From Kitasatospora cheerisanensis KCTC 2395 (GTDB lineage: Bacteria; Actinomycetota; Actinomycetes; Streptomycetales; Streptomycetaceae), in assembly GCF_000696185.1 (NCBI RefSeq), contig NZ_KK853997.1, forward strand, positions 4,759,602-4,823,601: 64,000 nt of DNA. Direction: 5' to 3'. Position numbers and translations under genes: made by a program. Below are positions 18,958-27,586 of this stretch, in pieces (the first letter of the stretch is position 1; each line of letters begins with the position of its first letter). The notes below the pieces were generated by a model. That model was not told where the DNA came from. It made no database searches and saw only the letters and a program-made list of their open reading frames with translations.

Positions 18958-19850
18958 ATGGGGCGGATACGCGTCCTGGTGGTCGACGGCCACCGCATTT
19001 TCGCCGAGGCGCTCGCCACGGCACTCGCCGCCGAGCCCGACGTCGACGTCGGGGCGGCCGGCAGTGCCGCCGCGGCCGAACGCGCACTCGACCGGGCGGC
19101 CGCCGAACGCCGCCCGTACGACGTGCTGCTGGTCGACGCCGACCTCCCCGCCGTCCCGCCGACGCCCGCCCGCAGCGGCGTCCCGCAGCCCCGCCACGCC
19201 CCCGTCGCGGCCCAACCTCGCCCCGCCGTCGGGCAGTTGACGCCGCCGCAGGCCTTCGGGCCGGCAGTCAGGCCGCCCGCCGACGGGCCCGGCCGCCGGG
19301 CGACGGCATCGCCCTGGTCGGCCGGGCCTGCCGCACCCACCCGACGCTGCGCGCCGTGGTGCTGGCCGCCGCCGACGACCCGCAGCGGGCCGTCCGCGCC
19401 CTCCAGGCCGGCGCCAACGGCTGGGTGGCCAGGGAGAGTTCGCTCGGCGCGCTGATGGCCGTGGTGCGCGGCGTGCTCCGCGACGAGACCCACCTGCCGC
19501 CCGCCCTGCTGACCGGTGTGGTCCGCGAACTCACCTCCGCCCGGCGGGACCGCTCGGAGAGCGAACGCCTGGTCGCCGCGCTCACCCCTCGCGAGGAGGA
19601 GGTGCTCCGCTGCATGGTCGCCGGCCTGGGCAGACAGGCGGTGGCCGAGCGGCTGTTCCTCTCCCCGCACACCGTCCGCACCCACATGCAGAACGTCCTC
19701 GGCAAGTTGGGGGTGCACTCCACCCTCGCGGCGGTCGCGGTCGCCCGACGGGCCGGGATCACCCCCTCGGAACCACCCGGGCCGCCCGCCGTGCCCGCCC
19801 CCGTCCCTCCGCCGACCGTCGCCTCGACCGCAGGCCCCGGCGCGGGCTGA
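18958..19850 (+). CDS. LuxR-family response regulator (frameshifted in this assembly)
   Basis: The N-terminal frame from ATG 18958 (after CAGGGGGGCAGGA) gives a receiver start, MGRIRVLVVDGHRIFAEAL, and the phospho-acceptor strand YDVLLVDADLP. The remainder (DGIALVGRACRTHP, AALTPREEEVLRCMVAGLGR and the LuxR HTH, then a Pro-rich tail) is in the next frame to 19850. One missing base between about 19150 and 19300 joins them; a C4 run at 19221-19224 is a candidate. Even when joined, an unusual insert of about 45 residues separates the phospho-Asp strand from the rest of the receiver. It is an orphan, with no kinase next to it. Confidence 0.75.
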
Positions 19851-19908
19851 ACGAGCCCCGCCCTTCCCGCAGGTGTCCACTCCGTGAGTCAGCGAGACCG
19901 GAGGTCTG

Positions 19909-21449
19909 ATGTCGCCGAACCGCACTTCCGCACGCCCGCAGGCGGCCCGCGCCCGCATCCCCGAGCAGCGGCCCGACCCGTCCGGGCTGCGCACCCTGGT
20001 CGTCGGGCCGGCGCGGCCGGCACGGCGCTGGTCCGCGACCTGGACCGGACCCCGGAGTTCGGGCTCACCCCCGTCGGGGTGCTCGACGACGACCCCGCCA
20101 AGGCCGGCCGGGACGTCTCCGGCAGCCCCGTCCTCGGTCCGCTCGCCGAGCTCACCGCGCTCGCCCTGGCGCACCGCGCCCAGGTGGTCGTCCTCGCCAT
20201 CCCCGGCCTGCCGCACCAGCGGGTCCGGGAACTCGCCACCGCCGCGGCCGCCGCCGGCGCGGCCGTCCGCTACCTGCCGTCCTTCCTGTCCGCGCTGCGC
20301 CGCGAGGTGGTCGGCTCCGACCTGCGCACCCTCGACGTCAACCGGCTGATCGGCCGGCACGAGGTGCACGTCGTGTCGCCCGACGTCCGCACCGTGATCG
20401 AGGGCCGCCGGGTCCTGGTGACCGGCGCCGGCGGCTCCATCGGCAGCGAACTCTGCCGCCAGGTCCAGGCGTTCGGGCCGGCCGCGCTCTACATGCTCGA
20501 CCACGACGAGTCCAACCTGCACCGCCTCCAGCTCGACATCTGGGGCGAGGCGCTGCTCACCGACGAGTCCCTGGTCATCGCCGACATCCGGGACCGCCCC
20601 CGGATCCAGCAGATCTTCCGCGACCTGCGCCCCGACGTGGTCTTCCACGCCGCCGCGCACAAGCACCTGCCGCTGCTGGAGCGCCACCCCAGCGAGGCCG
20701 TCAAGTCCAACGTCCTCGGCACCGACCACCTGGTCGAGGCCGCACTCGCCACCGGCGTCGAACGCTTCGTCCTGATCTCCACCGACAAGGCCGCGGACCC
20801 CACCTCCGTCCTCGGCGCGAGCAAGCGCCTCGCCGAGCTGATCGTCCAGGCGAACGCGCGGGACGCCCGCAACCTCGGCACCGGCGTCTTCGCGGCCGTC
20901 CGCTTCGGCAACGTGCTCGGCTCGCGCGGCTCGCTGCTCTCCGTGCTGGAGGAACAACTCCGCAGCGGCGGCCCCGTGACGGTCACCCACCCCGACGTCA
21001 CCCGCTTCTTCATGACCATCGAGGAGGCCGTCGGCCTCGTCCTGGAGGCCGGACGGATGGCCGAGGGCGGCGAGGTCTTCGTCCTCGACATGGGCGAACC
21101 GGTGCGGATCGTGGACCTGGTCCACAACTTCGCCGAACAGGTCCAGCTGGACGCGGACGAGGTCGAGATCAAGTACACCGGGCTGCGGGCCGGGGAGAAG
21201 CTCAACGAGGCGCTGTTCTCCGACGCGGAGGAACGACTGGCCACGGCGCACCCGCGGATCTACGCGACGGCCGCGGAGAACGCGACCGGCGTCGAGGACC
21301 TGGCCGGGGGGCTCACCTCGCTCTACACGGCGGCGACGACGAACGCGGATCCGGTCGTCCGCGACTGCCTGGCGGCGCTGCTCCCCGGCTACAAGAGCGC
21401 CCCGGACCGGCCTCCGGCGCTCGCCACGCCCTACCCGGACGGTTTTTAG
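19909..21449 (+). CDS. CapD/FlaA1-like nucleoside-diphosphate-sugar dehydratase (frameshifted in this assembly)
   Basis: A polysaccharide-biosynthesis SDR, related to UDP-sugar 4,6-dehydratases, but apparently lacking the usual N-terminal membrane helices. An N-terminal nucleotide-binding CoA-like domain (LRTLVVG then GAAGTALVRDL) precedes the SDR domain with VTGAGGSIGSELCRQ, the AAAHKHLPLLE motif, ISTDKAADPTSVLGASKR and GNVLGSRGS. The first 34 codons are in another frame. Restoring one G to the GGG at 20005-20007 gives a continuous protein of about 513 residues. It probably supplies a modified NDP-sugar for surface glycans. Confidence 0.85.
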
Positions 21450-21562
21450 CCTCTGGGGGCTCGGGGACGGCGAGGCCGGGTCTGCGGGACGGTCGAACCT
21501 TGCGATGCGGTCGTGCTGCTTCGGGCGTCTTGAGGTGCCGGGAGACCGGAAACCACCAGCCC

Positions 21563-22060
21563 CTATTGTCCGGCGCGGTCGAAGGGGATGACCAACTGGC
21601 GGAGGAGGGTGGCGAGTTCGGTGCGCTGGGCGGGGGCCAGTTGGGCGAGGATCTCGCGTTCGTGGGCGAGGAGGCCGGCCAGGGCCTGGTCGGCCTTGTC
21701 GCGGCCGGCGTCGGTGAGCCGGACCAGGACGCCGCGGCGGTCGTCGGGGTCGGGGAGGCGGACGACCAGGCCCTTTGTGGTGAGGCGGTCGATCCGGTTG
21801 GTCATGGTGCCCGAGGTGACCAGGGTCTGGGTGAGGAGCTGGCCGGGGGAGAGCTGGTAGGGGTCGCCCGCCCGGCGCAGTGCGGTGAGGACGTCGAATT
21901 CCCAGGGTTCGAGGCCGTGCTCGGCGAAGGCGATCCGGCGGGCGCGGTCCAGGTGGCGGGCGAGGCGGCTCACCCGACTGAGGACCTCAAGGGGTTCCAC
22001 GTCGAGGTCGGGGCGCTCTCGGCGCCATGCTGCGACCAGGCGGTCGACCTCGTCCTCCAT
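21563..22060 (-). CDS. MarR family transcriptional regulator
   Basis: A 165-residue winged-helix repressor. It has an N-terminal dimerisation helix, EFDVLTALRRAG, the recognition region LLTQTLVTSGTMTNRIDRLTTKGLVVR, and the wing PDPDDRRGVLVRLTDAG. The ATG at 22060 is the most likely start. It is transcribed divergently from a methyltransferase gene, with two palindromes between them that fit MarR operators. It therefore probably represses both genes in response to an unknown small ligand. Confidence 0.93.
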   Translation of the reverse strand: MEDEVDRLVAAWRRERPDLDVEPLEVLSRVSRLARHLDRARRIAFAEHGLEPWEFDVLTALRRAGDPYQLSPGQLLTQTLVTSGTMTNRIDRLTTKGLVVRLPDPDDRRGVLVRLTDAGRDKADQALAGLLAHEREILAQLAPAQRTELATLLRQLVIPFDRAGQ

Positions 22061-22096
22061 GACGATCAGTGTATCGGGGGTTGTGTCGATGTGAAG

Positions 22097-22114
22097 TCTC
22101 TTGACATCAAGAGA
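22097..22114. promoter_or_regulatory. MarR-type operator, perfect palindrome
   Basis: TCTCTTGACATCAAGAGA has perfect 8-bp arms around a 2-bp centre. It lies 37 bases upstream of the MarR start. Confidence 0.65.
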
Positions 22115-22143
22115 TAACAAAGGAACGCTCGGCGTCCGAAAGA

Positions 22144-22161
22144 TATCTTGATGTCGAGATA
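22144..22161. promoter_or_regulatory. Second MarR-type operator copy
   Basis: TATCTTGATGTCGAGATA shares the same TCTTGA half-site and spacing (7 of 8 arm positions pair). It ends 16 bases before the methyltransferase start and abuts its ribosome site (CTGGAGG). Confidence 0.6.
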
Positions 22162-22177
22162 CCTCTGGAGGTCCGCC

Positions 22178-22972
22178 ATGTCCGCCGACTGGGACGCCAA
22201 GCAGTACCTGCGCTACGCCGAGGAGCGCATCCGGCCGCTCAACGAACTGCTCGCCCGGGTGCCCGAACTCCCGCCCCGGCCCACCGTGCTGGACCTCGGC
22301 TGCGGCCCCGGCAACTCCACCGCCGTGCTCCGCCGGCGCTGGCCGGAGGCCCGGCTGCTCGGCCTGGACACCTCGCCCGCCCTGCTGGAGACCGCCCGCA
22401 CCACCGGCGAGCCCCGCGCGGAGTACCGGCTGCAGGACGTCACCGCCTACGACCCGGCGCCCGAGCGGCCCGACCTGATCGCCTCCAACGCCGCCCTGCA
22501 CTGGATGGACACCCCGACCGCCGACCACCTCGCCCTGCTGCCGCGCTGGGCGGCGGCGCTGCGCCCCGGCGGGGTGATCGCGTTCCAGCTGCCCGGCAAC
22601 TTCGCGGCGCCCAGCCACACGCTGCTCGCCGAACTGCGGCACGGCGCCCGCTGGCGGGAGCGGCTGGGCACCGTCCGCCCGGACGCGTCCTGCCACGCCC
22701 CGGCCCGGTACCTGGAGGCGCTGATGGCCGCAGGCTGCACCGCGGACGTCTGGGAGACCACGTACCTGACGGTCCTCCAGGGCCCGGACCCGGTGCTGGA
22801 GTGGGTCAAGGGCAGCGCGCTGCGGCCGGTGCTGGAGCGGCTGCCGGACCCGGCCGAGCAGCGGGAGTTCCTGGCGGACTACGGGGCGCTGCTGCGCGAG
22901 GCGTACCCGGCGACGGAGCACGGCACGGTGTTCCCGTTCCGGCGGGTCTTCGCGGTGGCCGTCAGGAACTGA
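22178..22972 (+). CDS. tam: Trans-aconitate 2-methyltransferase-like SAM methyltransferase
   Basis: A class I SAM-dependent methyltransferase of 264 residues. Motif I is VLDLGCGPGNSTAVL. The family-specific stretches are DWDAKQYLRYAEERIRPLNEL, SNAALHWM and FQLPGNFAAPSH, typical of Tam, which methylates trans-aconitate and relieves its inhibition of aconitase. The ATG at 22178 has a good ribosome site. MarR-type palindromes lie directly upstream, suggesting ligand-responsive control. Confidence 0.9.
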   Translation: MSADWDAKQYLRYAEERIRPLNELLARVPELPPRPTVLDLGCGPGNSTAVLRRRWPEARLLGLDTSPALLETARTTGEPRAEYRLQDVTAYDPAPERPDLIASNAALHWMDTPTADHLALLPRWAAALRPGGVIAFQLPGNFAAPSHTLLAELRHGARWRERLGTVRPDASCHAPARYLEALMAAGCTADVWETTYLTVLQGPDPVLEWVKGSALRPVLERLPDPAEQREFLADYGALLREAYPATEHGTVFPFRRVFAVAVRN

Positions 22973-23000
22973 GCCGCCGGACGGAGGAACTGATGCGGCG

Positions 23001-23852
23001 TCACTTGGCGCCCGGCAGGGCGGGGTGGCGGCCGAGCACCACCACGCCGAAGACGATCGCGGCCAGCCCGGCGGCCTGCCAGGCCAGCGCGCCGGGGGTG
23101 ATCCGGACCCGGTCGCCGAGGAAGCCGACCGCGCAGGCGATGCCGGCCAGCGGCTGGGCGGCGGTGAGCGCGGGCAGGGACATCCGCAGCGGCGCCGCCT
23201 CGAACGCGGACTGCACCAGCAGCAGGCCGACCACGCCGATGCCGATCACCGTGTACGGCTGCCAGGAGACGAACGCGGCGGTGACGCCGTCCTCGTCGAT
23301 CAGGTCGAAGGTGGCGCGGGTCAGGGCGTCCTGCAGCCCGTAGAGCAGGCCGGCGGCCAGTGCCAGCAGGGTGGCCTCCTCGAACAGCGGGAGGTGGCGG
23401 GCCACCGAGACCAGCAGCAGGGCGAGGCCGGAGACGGTGCCGAAGACCAGCCAGTGCCGGAGCGGTCCGGCGCCGGGGCCGCCGCCCTGCGGCTGCCCGG
23501 CGGCGATGAACGCGGTGACGCCGAGGGCGATCATGGCGACGCCGATCCAGCCGGAGCGGCCCAGCCGGGTGCCGGTGATCCGGCGGGCCAGCAGCATCGC
23601 CCAGACCAGGTTGGTGGCCAGCAGCGGTTCGACCAGGGTGACCTCGCCCTGGCTGAGCGCCAGGGCGGACAGCGCCTGACCCGCGATCATGAAGCCGATG
23701 CCGAGCAGCCAGTCGGGCATCCGCATCAGGTCGAGCAGCAGCCGCCAGCGCAGCAGGTCGCCGCTGGGGGCGCGCTGGGCGGCGTGCTGCTGCAGGACGA
23801 AGCCGAGTCCGAGGCAGCAGGCCGCGCCGAGGGCCAGCAGGAAGACCGCCAA
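23001..23852 (-). CDS. DMT-family multidrug/metabolite exporter
   Basis: An EamA/DMT-type transporter of 283 residues with about ten hydrophobic helices (AVFLLALGAACCLGLGF onward). The best start is a TTG at 23852, because AGGGGAA sits just before it and the membrane helix begins at once; upstream in-frame sequence is Pro/Arg-rich and not protein-like. The substrate is not predictable. It lies downstream of, and on the same strand as, the TetR gene with a gap of about 57 bases, so the two may be cotranscribed. Confidence 0.85.
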   Translation of the reverse strand: MAVFLLALGAACCLGLGFVLQQHAAQRAPSGDLLRWRLLLDLMRMPDWLLGIGFMIAGQALSALALSQGEVTLVEPLLATNLVWAMLLARRITGTRLGRSGWIGVAMIALGVTAFIAAGQPQGGGPGAGPLRHWLVFGTVSGLALLLVSVARHLPLFEEATLLALAAGLLYGLQDALTRATFDLIDEDGVTAAFVSWQPYTVIGIGVVGLLLVQSAFEAAPLRMSLPALTAAQPLAGIACAVGFLGDRVRITPGALAWQAAGLAAIVFGVVVLGRHPALPGAK

Positions 23853-23908
23853 CGGGTTCCCCTGTCGTGCGTGTCGGCCCGGTGGCCCCGGTGGCGGGGC
23901 CGGGCCGG

Positions 23909-24592
23909 TCAGTTCTTGCGGTCGCCGACCAGCGTCGGGTGCCGCTCCAGGCCCTCCAGGCCGTGCCAGGCGAGGTTGACCAGGTGGGCGGCGACCTCCG
24001 CCTTGGCGGGCTTGCGCACTTCCAGCCACCACTGGCCGGTCAGCGCCACCATGCCGACCAGCATCTGCGAGTACATCGGCGCCAGCCTGGCGTCGAAGCC
24101 CCGGGACTTGAACTCCAGGCCGAGGATGTCCTCGACCTGGGTGGCGATGTCGCTGATCAGCGAGGCGAACGAGCCGGTGGACTGGGCCACCGGGGAGTCC
24201 CGGACCAGGATCTTGAAGCCGTCGGTGGAGGTGTCGATGTAGTCCATCAACGCGAACGCGGCCTGCTCCAGCAGCTCCCGGGAGTGCCCGCCGGTGAGCG
24301 CGCCGGTGACCATGTCCAGCAGGAGCTGCATCTCGCGGTCGACGACCACCGCGTACAGGCCCTCCTTGCCGCCGAAGTGCTCGTAGACGACGGGCTTGGA
24401 GACCCCGGCGCGTTCGGCGATCTCCTCCACCGAGGTGCCGTCGTAGCCGCGTTCGGCGAAGACCGACCGGCCGATCTCCAGCAGCTGCTCGCGCCGCTGC
24501 TTGCCGGTCATCCGCACCCGGCCGCTCGTCTTGCCCCCGCCGCGCCGCGAAGGCTGCTGATGGCCGCCGCTGTCTCCGTTGGTCCCGTTCAC
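23909..24592 (-). CDS. TetR family transcriptional regulator
   Basis: A 227-residue regulator (from GTG 24592) or 200 residues if the ATG of MTGKQRREQ is used. The HTH is RSVFAERGYDGTSVEEIAERAGVSKPVVYEHFGGKEGLY, followed by a helical ligand-binding domain. It sits just downstream of the fatty acid desaturase gene on the same strand. A long dyad in front of the desaturase is a plausible target, so control of membrane unsaturation is a reasonable inference. Confidence 0.92.
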   Translation of the reverse strand: MNGTNGDSGGHQQPSRRGGGKTSGRVRMTGKQRREQLLEIGRSVFAERGYDGTSVEEIAERAGVSKPVVYEHFGGKEGLYAVVVDREMQLLLDMVTGALTGGHSRELLEQAAFALMDYIDTSTDGFKILVRDSPVAQSTGSFASLISDIATQVEDILGLEFKSRGFDARLAPMYSQMLVGMVALTGQWWLEVRKPAKAEVAAHLVNLAWHGLEGLERHPTLVGDRKN

Positions 24593-24618
24593 CCCTCCAT
24601 CATGCTGTAGGCGCTGCC

Positions 24619-25581
24619 TCATGCGGCGCGGCGGGCGGCGATCCGCTCCGCACCCGGCCAGCGGACGTCGGTGGCCCAGCCCGCCCGCTCGAACCAGCGG
24701 ATCACCCGCGCCGAGGAGTCGACCTGGCCGCGCAGCACGCCGTGCCGGGCCGAGGTCGGGTCGGCGTGGTGCAGGTTGTGCCAGGACTCGCCGCAGGACA
24801 GCACCGCCAGCCACCACACGTTGCCGGACTTGTCCCGGGACCTGAAGGGGCGTGAACCGACCGCGTGACAGATCGAGTTGATCGACCAGGTGACGTGGTG
24901 CAGCAGTGCGACCCGGACCAGCGAGCCCCAGAAGAAGGCGGACAGCGCACCCTGCCAGCTCCAGGTGGCCAGGCCGCCGATCAGCGGCGGCAGGCCCAGC
25001 GACAGCGTGGTCCACAGCCAGAACAGCCGGGAGATGCGCCTTATGGCCGGGTCGCGGACCAGGTCCGGCGCGTACTTGAGCTGCGGGGTCTGCTCCTCGT
25101 CGAACATCCAGCCCATGTGCGCCCACCACAGGCCCTTGAGCAGGGCGGGCAGGGACTCGCCGTAGCGCCACGGGGAGTGCGGGTCGCCGTCCTTGTCGGA
25201 GAACCGGTGGTGCTTGCGGTGGTCGGCGACCCAGCGCACCAGCGGGCCCTCGACGGCGAGCGAGCCGAGCACGGCGAGGCCCAGCCGCAGCGCCCGGTTG
25301 GCCTTGAACGCGCCGTGGGTGAAGTAGCGGTGGTAGCCGACGGTGATGCCGTGGCAGGTGAGGAAGTACATGCCGACGGCGAGGCCGGCGTCCAGCCAGG
25401 ACAGCCCCCGGCCCCAGGCCACCGGGACGGCGGCCAGCAGCGCCAGGAACGGCACCGCGATGAACAGGGCGAGGGTGGCCCGTTCCAGGGCGCCCTGTTT
25501 CTCGCCGCCCCTGGTGGCGGACAGTCGGGGGATGAGGTCCTCGGCGGCGCTCGGCGGCGCCTGCCCGGCCTGGATGGTCAT
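24619..25581 (-). CDS. Acyl-CoA/fatty acid delta-9 desaturase
   Basis: A membrane di-iron desaturase of 320 residues. The three histidine boxes are present: HRYFTH, HRKHHRFSD and HNLHHADP. Hydrophobic pairs flank them (FIAVPFLALLAAVPVAW, GLAVGMYFLTCHGITVG). It introduces a cis double bond into acyl chains, using an electron-transfer partner not seen nearby. The ATG at 25581 lies 37 bases from a dyad operator. The TetR gene follows after 27 bases. Confidence 0.95.
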   Translation of the reverse strand: MTIQAGQAPPSAAEDLIPRLSATRGGEKQGALERATLALFIAVPFLALLAAVPVAWGRGLSWLDAGLAVGMYFLTCHGITVGYHRYFTHGAFKANRALRLGLAVLGSLAVEGPLVRWVADHRKHHRFSDKDGDPHSPWRYGESLPALLKGLWWAHMGWMFDEEQTPQLKYAPDLVRDPAIRRISRLFWLWTTLSLGLPPLIGGLATWSWQGALSAFFWGSLVRVALLHHVTWSINSICHAVGSRPFRSRDKSGNVWWLAVLSCGESWHNLHHADPTSARHGVLRGQVDSSARVIRWFERAGWATDVRWPGAERIAARRAA

Positions 25582-25617
25582 GGCGCGTCCCGGGGGAGGA
25601 GGGTGGTGCCAGCGGAT

Positions 25618-25650
25618 ACCTACGATTCCGTAACCTACGGCATCGTAGGT
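25618..25650. promoter_or_regulatory. Long dyad operator upstream of the desaturase
   Basis: A 33-bp dyad centred on 25634, with perfect 9-bp outer arms (ACCTACGAT and ATCGTAGGT) and inner CCGTA/TACGG half-sites. In total 14 of 16 positions are symmetric. It has the size and position expected for binding by the adjacent TetR protein. Confidence 0.6.
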
Positions 25651-25823
25651 AGCGGACAGGGGCAAGCGGAAGGCCCGTGCGCGGACGTGTCGCGGAGTTC
25701 GCCGGCCCGCTTCCCGGCGGACGGCCGCCGTGGGGCGGGGCGCCGTCCGCGTGCTTCGCCGGAAGGTGGTGGAGCTACGGGCCGTCAACCCGTAGGCTGT
25801 GCTGGGCGCGGCCACCGCGCTTT

Positions 25824-25894
25824 TCCGCCGTGGTGTAATGGCAGCACAGGGCCCTTTGGAGGCCTTTGTCTGGGTTCGAATCCTAGCGGCGGAG
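25824..25894 (+). tRNA. tRNA-Gln(TTG)
   Basis: The cloverleaf folds with acceptor 25824-25830 pairing 25887-25893, D stem GTGT/GCAC, anticodon stem 25849-25853 with 25861-25865, loop CTTTGGA with anticodon TTG (reads CAA), and T arm 25870-25886. CCA is not encoded. Confidence 0.97.
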
Positions 25895-25985
25895 CCCCTT
25901 CCGACCGTTTCGGTCGTTTTCCGCCCACCCCGCCTCGGTATTCTCGGTGCACCCTCACCCCGCATCGACCGAGGAGTCTCCCCGC

Positions 25986-27431
25986 GTGAGTGCAAACCAG
26001 CCCGCAGCCGTGATCGTGCTCGCCGCCGGGGGCGGAACCCGGATGAAGTCCAAGGCCCTGCCGAAGGTGCTGCACGAGATCTGCGGCCGCTCCCTGGTGG
26101 GCCACGCGGTGTCCGCCGCCCAGGAACTGACGCCCGGTCAGCTGCTCGTGGTGATCGGCCACCTGCGCGAACTGGTGCAGGCGCACCTGGCCGAGCACTA
26201 CCCGGCGGCCCGCCCGGTCGTCCAGGCCGAGCAGAACGGCACCGGCCACGCCGTGCGCACCGCGCTCCAGGCGCTGGCCGCCGACGGCGTGGAGCTGGAC
26301 GGCACCGTGCTGGTCACCACCGGCGACGCCCCGCTGCTCACCGGCGGCACGCTGTCCGCGCTGGCCGCCGCGCACGCCGAGCAGGGCAACGGCGTCACCG
26401 TGCTGACCGCGCTGGTCCCGGACGCCACCGGCTACGGCCGGATCCTGCGCGGCGCGGACGGCGCGGTCGCCGCGATCGTCGAGCACAAGGACGCGAGCGC
26501 CGAGCAGCTGGAGATCCGCGAGATCAACTCCGGGGTGTTCGCGTTCGACGCCAAGCTGCTGGCGCACGCGCTGTCGCTGGTCGGCACCGACAACGCGCAG
26601 GGCGAGGAGTACCTGACCGACACCCTGGAGATCCTGCGCCGCGAGGGCCACCGGGTGGGCGCGGTGGTGGCCGCCGACCACCGCGAGATCGTCGGCATCA
26701 ACGACCGGGTGCAGCTGGCCGAGGCCCGCCGGCTGCTCAACGACCGGCTGCTGGAGCGCGCCATGCGGGCCGGCGTGACGGTGGTCGACCCGGCCTCCAC
26801 CTGGCTGGACGTCCAGGTGACCTACGAGCCGGACGCGCTGGTGCACCCCGGCACCCAGCTGTGCGGCGCGACCCACCTCGGCGAGGGCTGCGAGGTCGGC
26901 CCGCACAGCACGCTGACCGACACGAAGGTCGGCGCGGGCGCCCGTGTGAGCAACACCACGGCGGACCGCGCCGAGGTCGGCCCGGAGGCGTCGGTCGGCC
27001 CGTACGCGTACCTGCGGCCGGGCACCGTGCTGGCCCGGAAGGCGAAGGTCGGCACCTACGTGGAGATCAAGAACTCGGAGCTCGGCGAGGGCGCGAAGGT
27101 CCCGCACCTGTCGTACATCGGGGACGCGACGATCGGCGAGGGCACGAATGTGGGTGCGGCGTCGGTCACAGTGAACTACGACGGCGTGAACAAGCACCGG
27201 ACGGTCATCGGGGCCCACTGCCGCACGGGTTCCGACAACATGTTCATCGCCCCGGTGACGGTGGGTGACGGCGCCTACACGGCCGCCGGATCCGTGATCA
27301 CCAACGACGTTCCGGCCGGTTCGCTGGGCGTCGCGCGGGCCCAGCAGCGCAACATCGCAGGCTGGGTTGAGCGGAAGCGGCCCGGTTCGGCGTCCGCCCG
27401 CGCGGCTGCCGAGGCGGCCGGGACGGAGTAG
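25986..27431 (+). CDS. glmU: Bifunctional UDP-GlcNAc pyrophosphorylase / glucosamine-1-phosphate N-acetyltransferase
   Basis: Catalyses the last two steps to UDP-GlcNAc, the precursor of peptidoglycan. The N-terminal uridyltransferase domain carries VLAAGGGTRMKS and QAEQNGTGHAV. The C-terminal left-handed beta-helix acetyltransferase carries hexapeptide repeats and YVEIKNSELGEGAKV, SYIGDATIGEGTNVGA and NYDGVNKHRT. It has 481 residues from a GTG at 25986, with a GAGGAG ribosome site upstream. The glmU-prs order is conserved in actinobacteria. Confidence 0.98.
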   Translation: MSANQPAAVIVLAAGGGTRMKSKALPKVLHEICGRSLVGHAVSAAQELTPGQLLVVIGHLRELVQAHLAEHYPAARPVVQAEQNGTGHAVRTALQALAADGVELDGTVLVTTGDAPLLTGGTLSALAAAHAEQGNGVTVLTALVPDATGYGRILRGADGAVAAIVEHKDASAEQLEIREINSGVFAFDAKLLAHALSLVGTDNAQGEEYLTDTLEILRREGHRVGAVVAADHREIVGINDRVQLAEARRLLNDRLLERAMRAGVTVVDPASTWLDVQVTYEPDALVHPGTQLCGATHLGEGCEVGPHSTLTDTKVGAGARVSNTTADRAEVGPEASVGPYAYLRPGTVLARKAKVGTYVEIKNSELGEGAKVPHLSYIGDATIGEGTNVGAASVTVNYDGVNKHRTVIGAHCRTGSDNMFIAPVTVGDGAYTAAGSVITNDVPAGSLGVARAQQRNIAGWVERKRPGSASARAAAEAAGTE

Positions 27432-27442
27432 CCGGAGGGGGC

Positions 27443-27473
27443 GGCCGGGGATCTTGAGGAGTGGTCCCCGGCC
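27443..27473 (+). terminator. Hairpin after glmU
   Basis: A 9-bp stem (27443-27451 with 27465-27473) lies 12 bases past the glmU stop. It is weaker than the others in this window. Confidence 0.5.
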
Positions 27474-27586
27474 GTCGGCCGCGGTCCGGGGCGCGTAACC
27501 TGAAGTACATACGTGCGCCATCGGGCCTGCTGGGCCGTGCCTCGGCGTACTCACCCTGAGTGGCAAATACACGAGGAGACGGTGCA

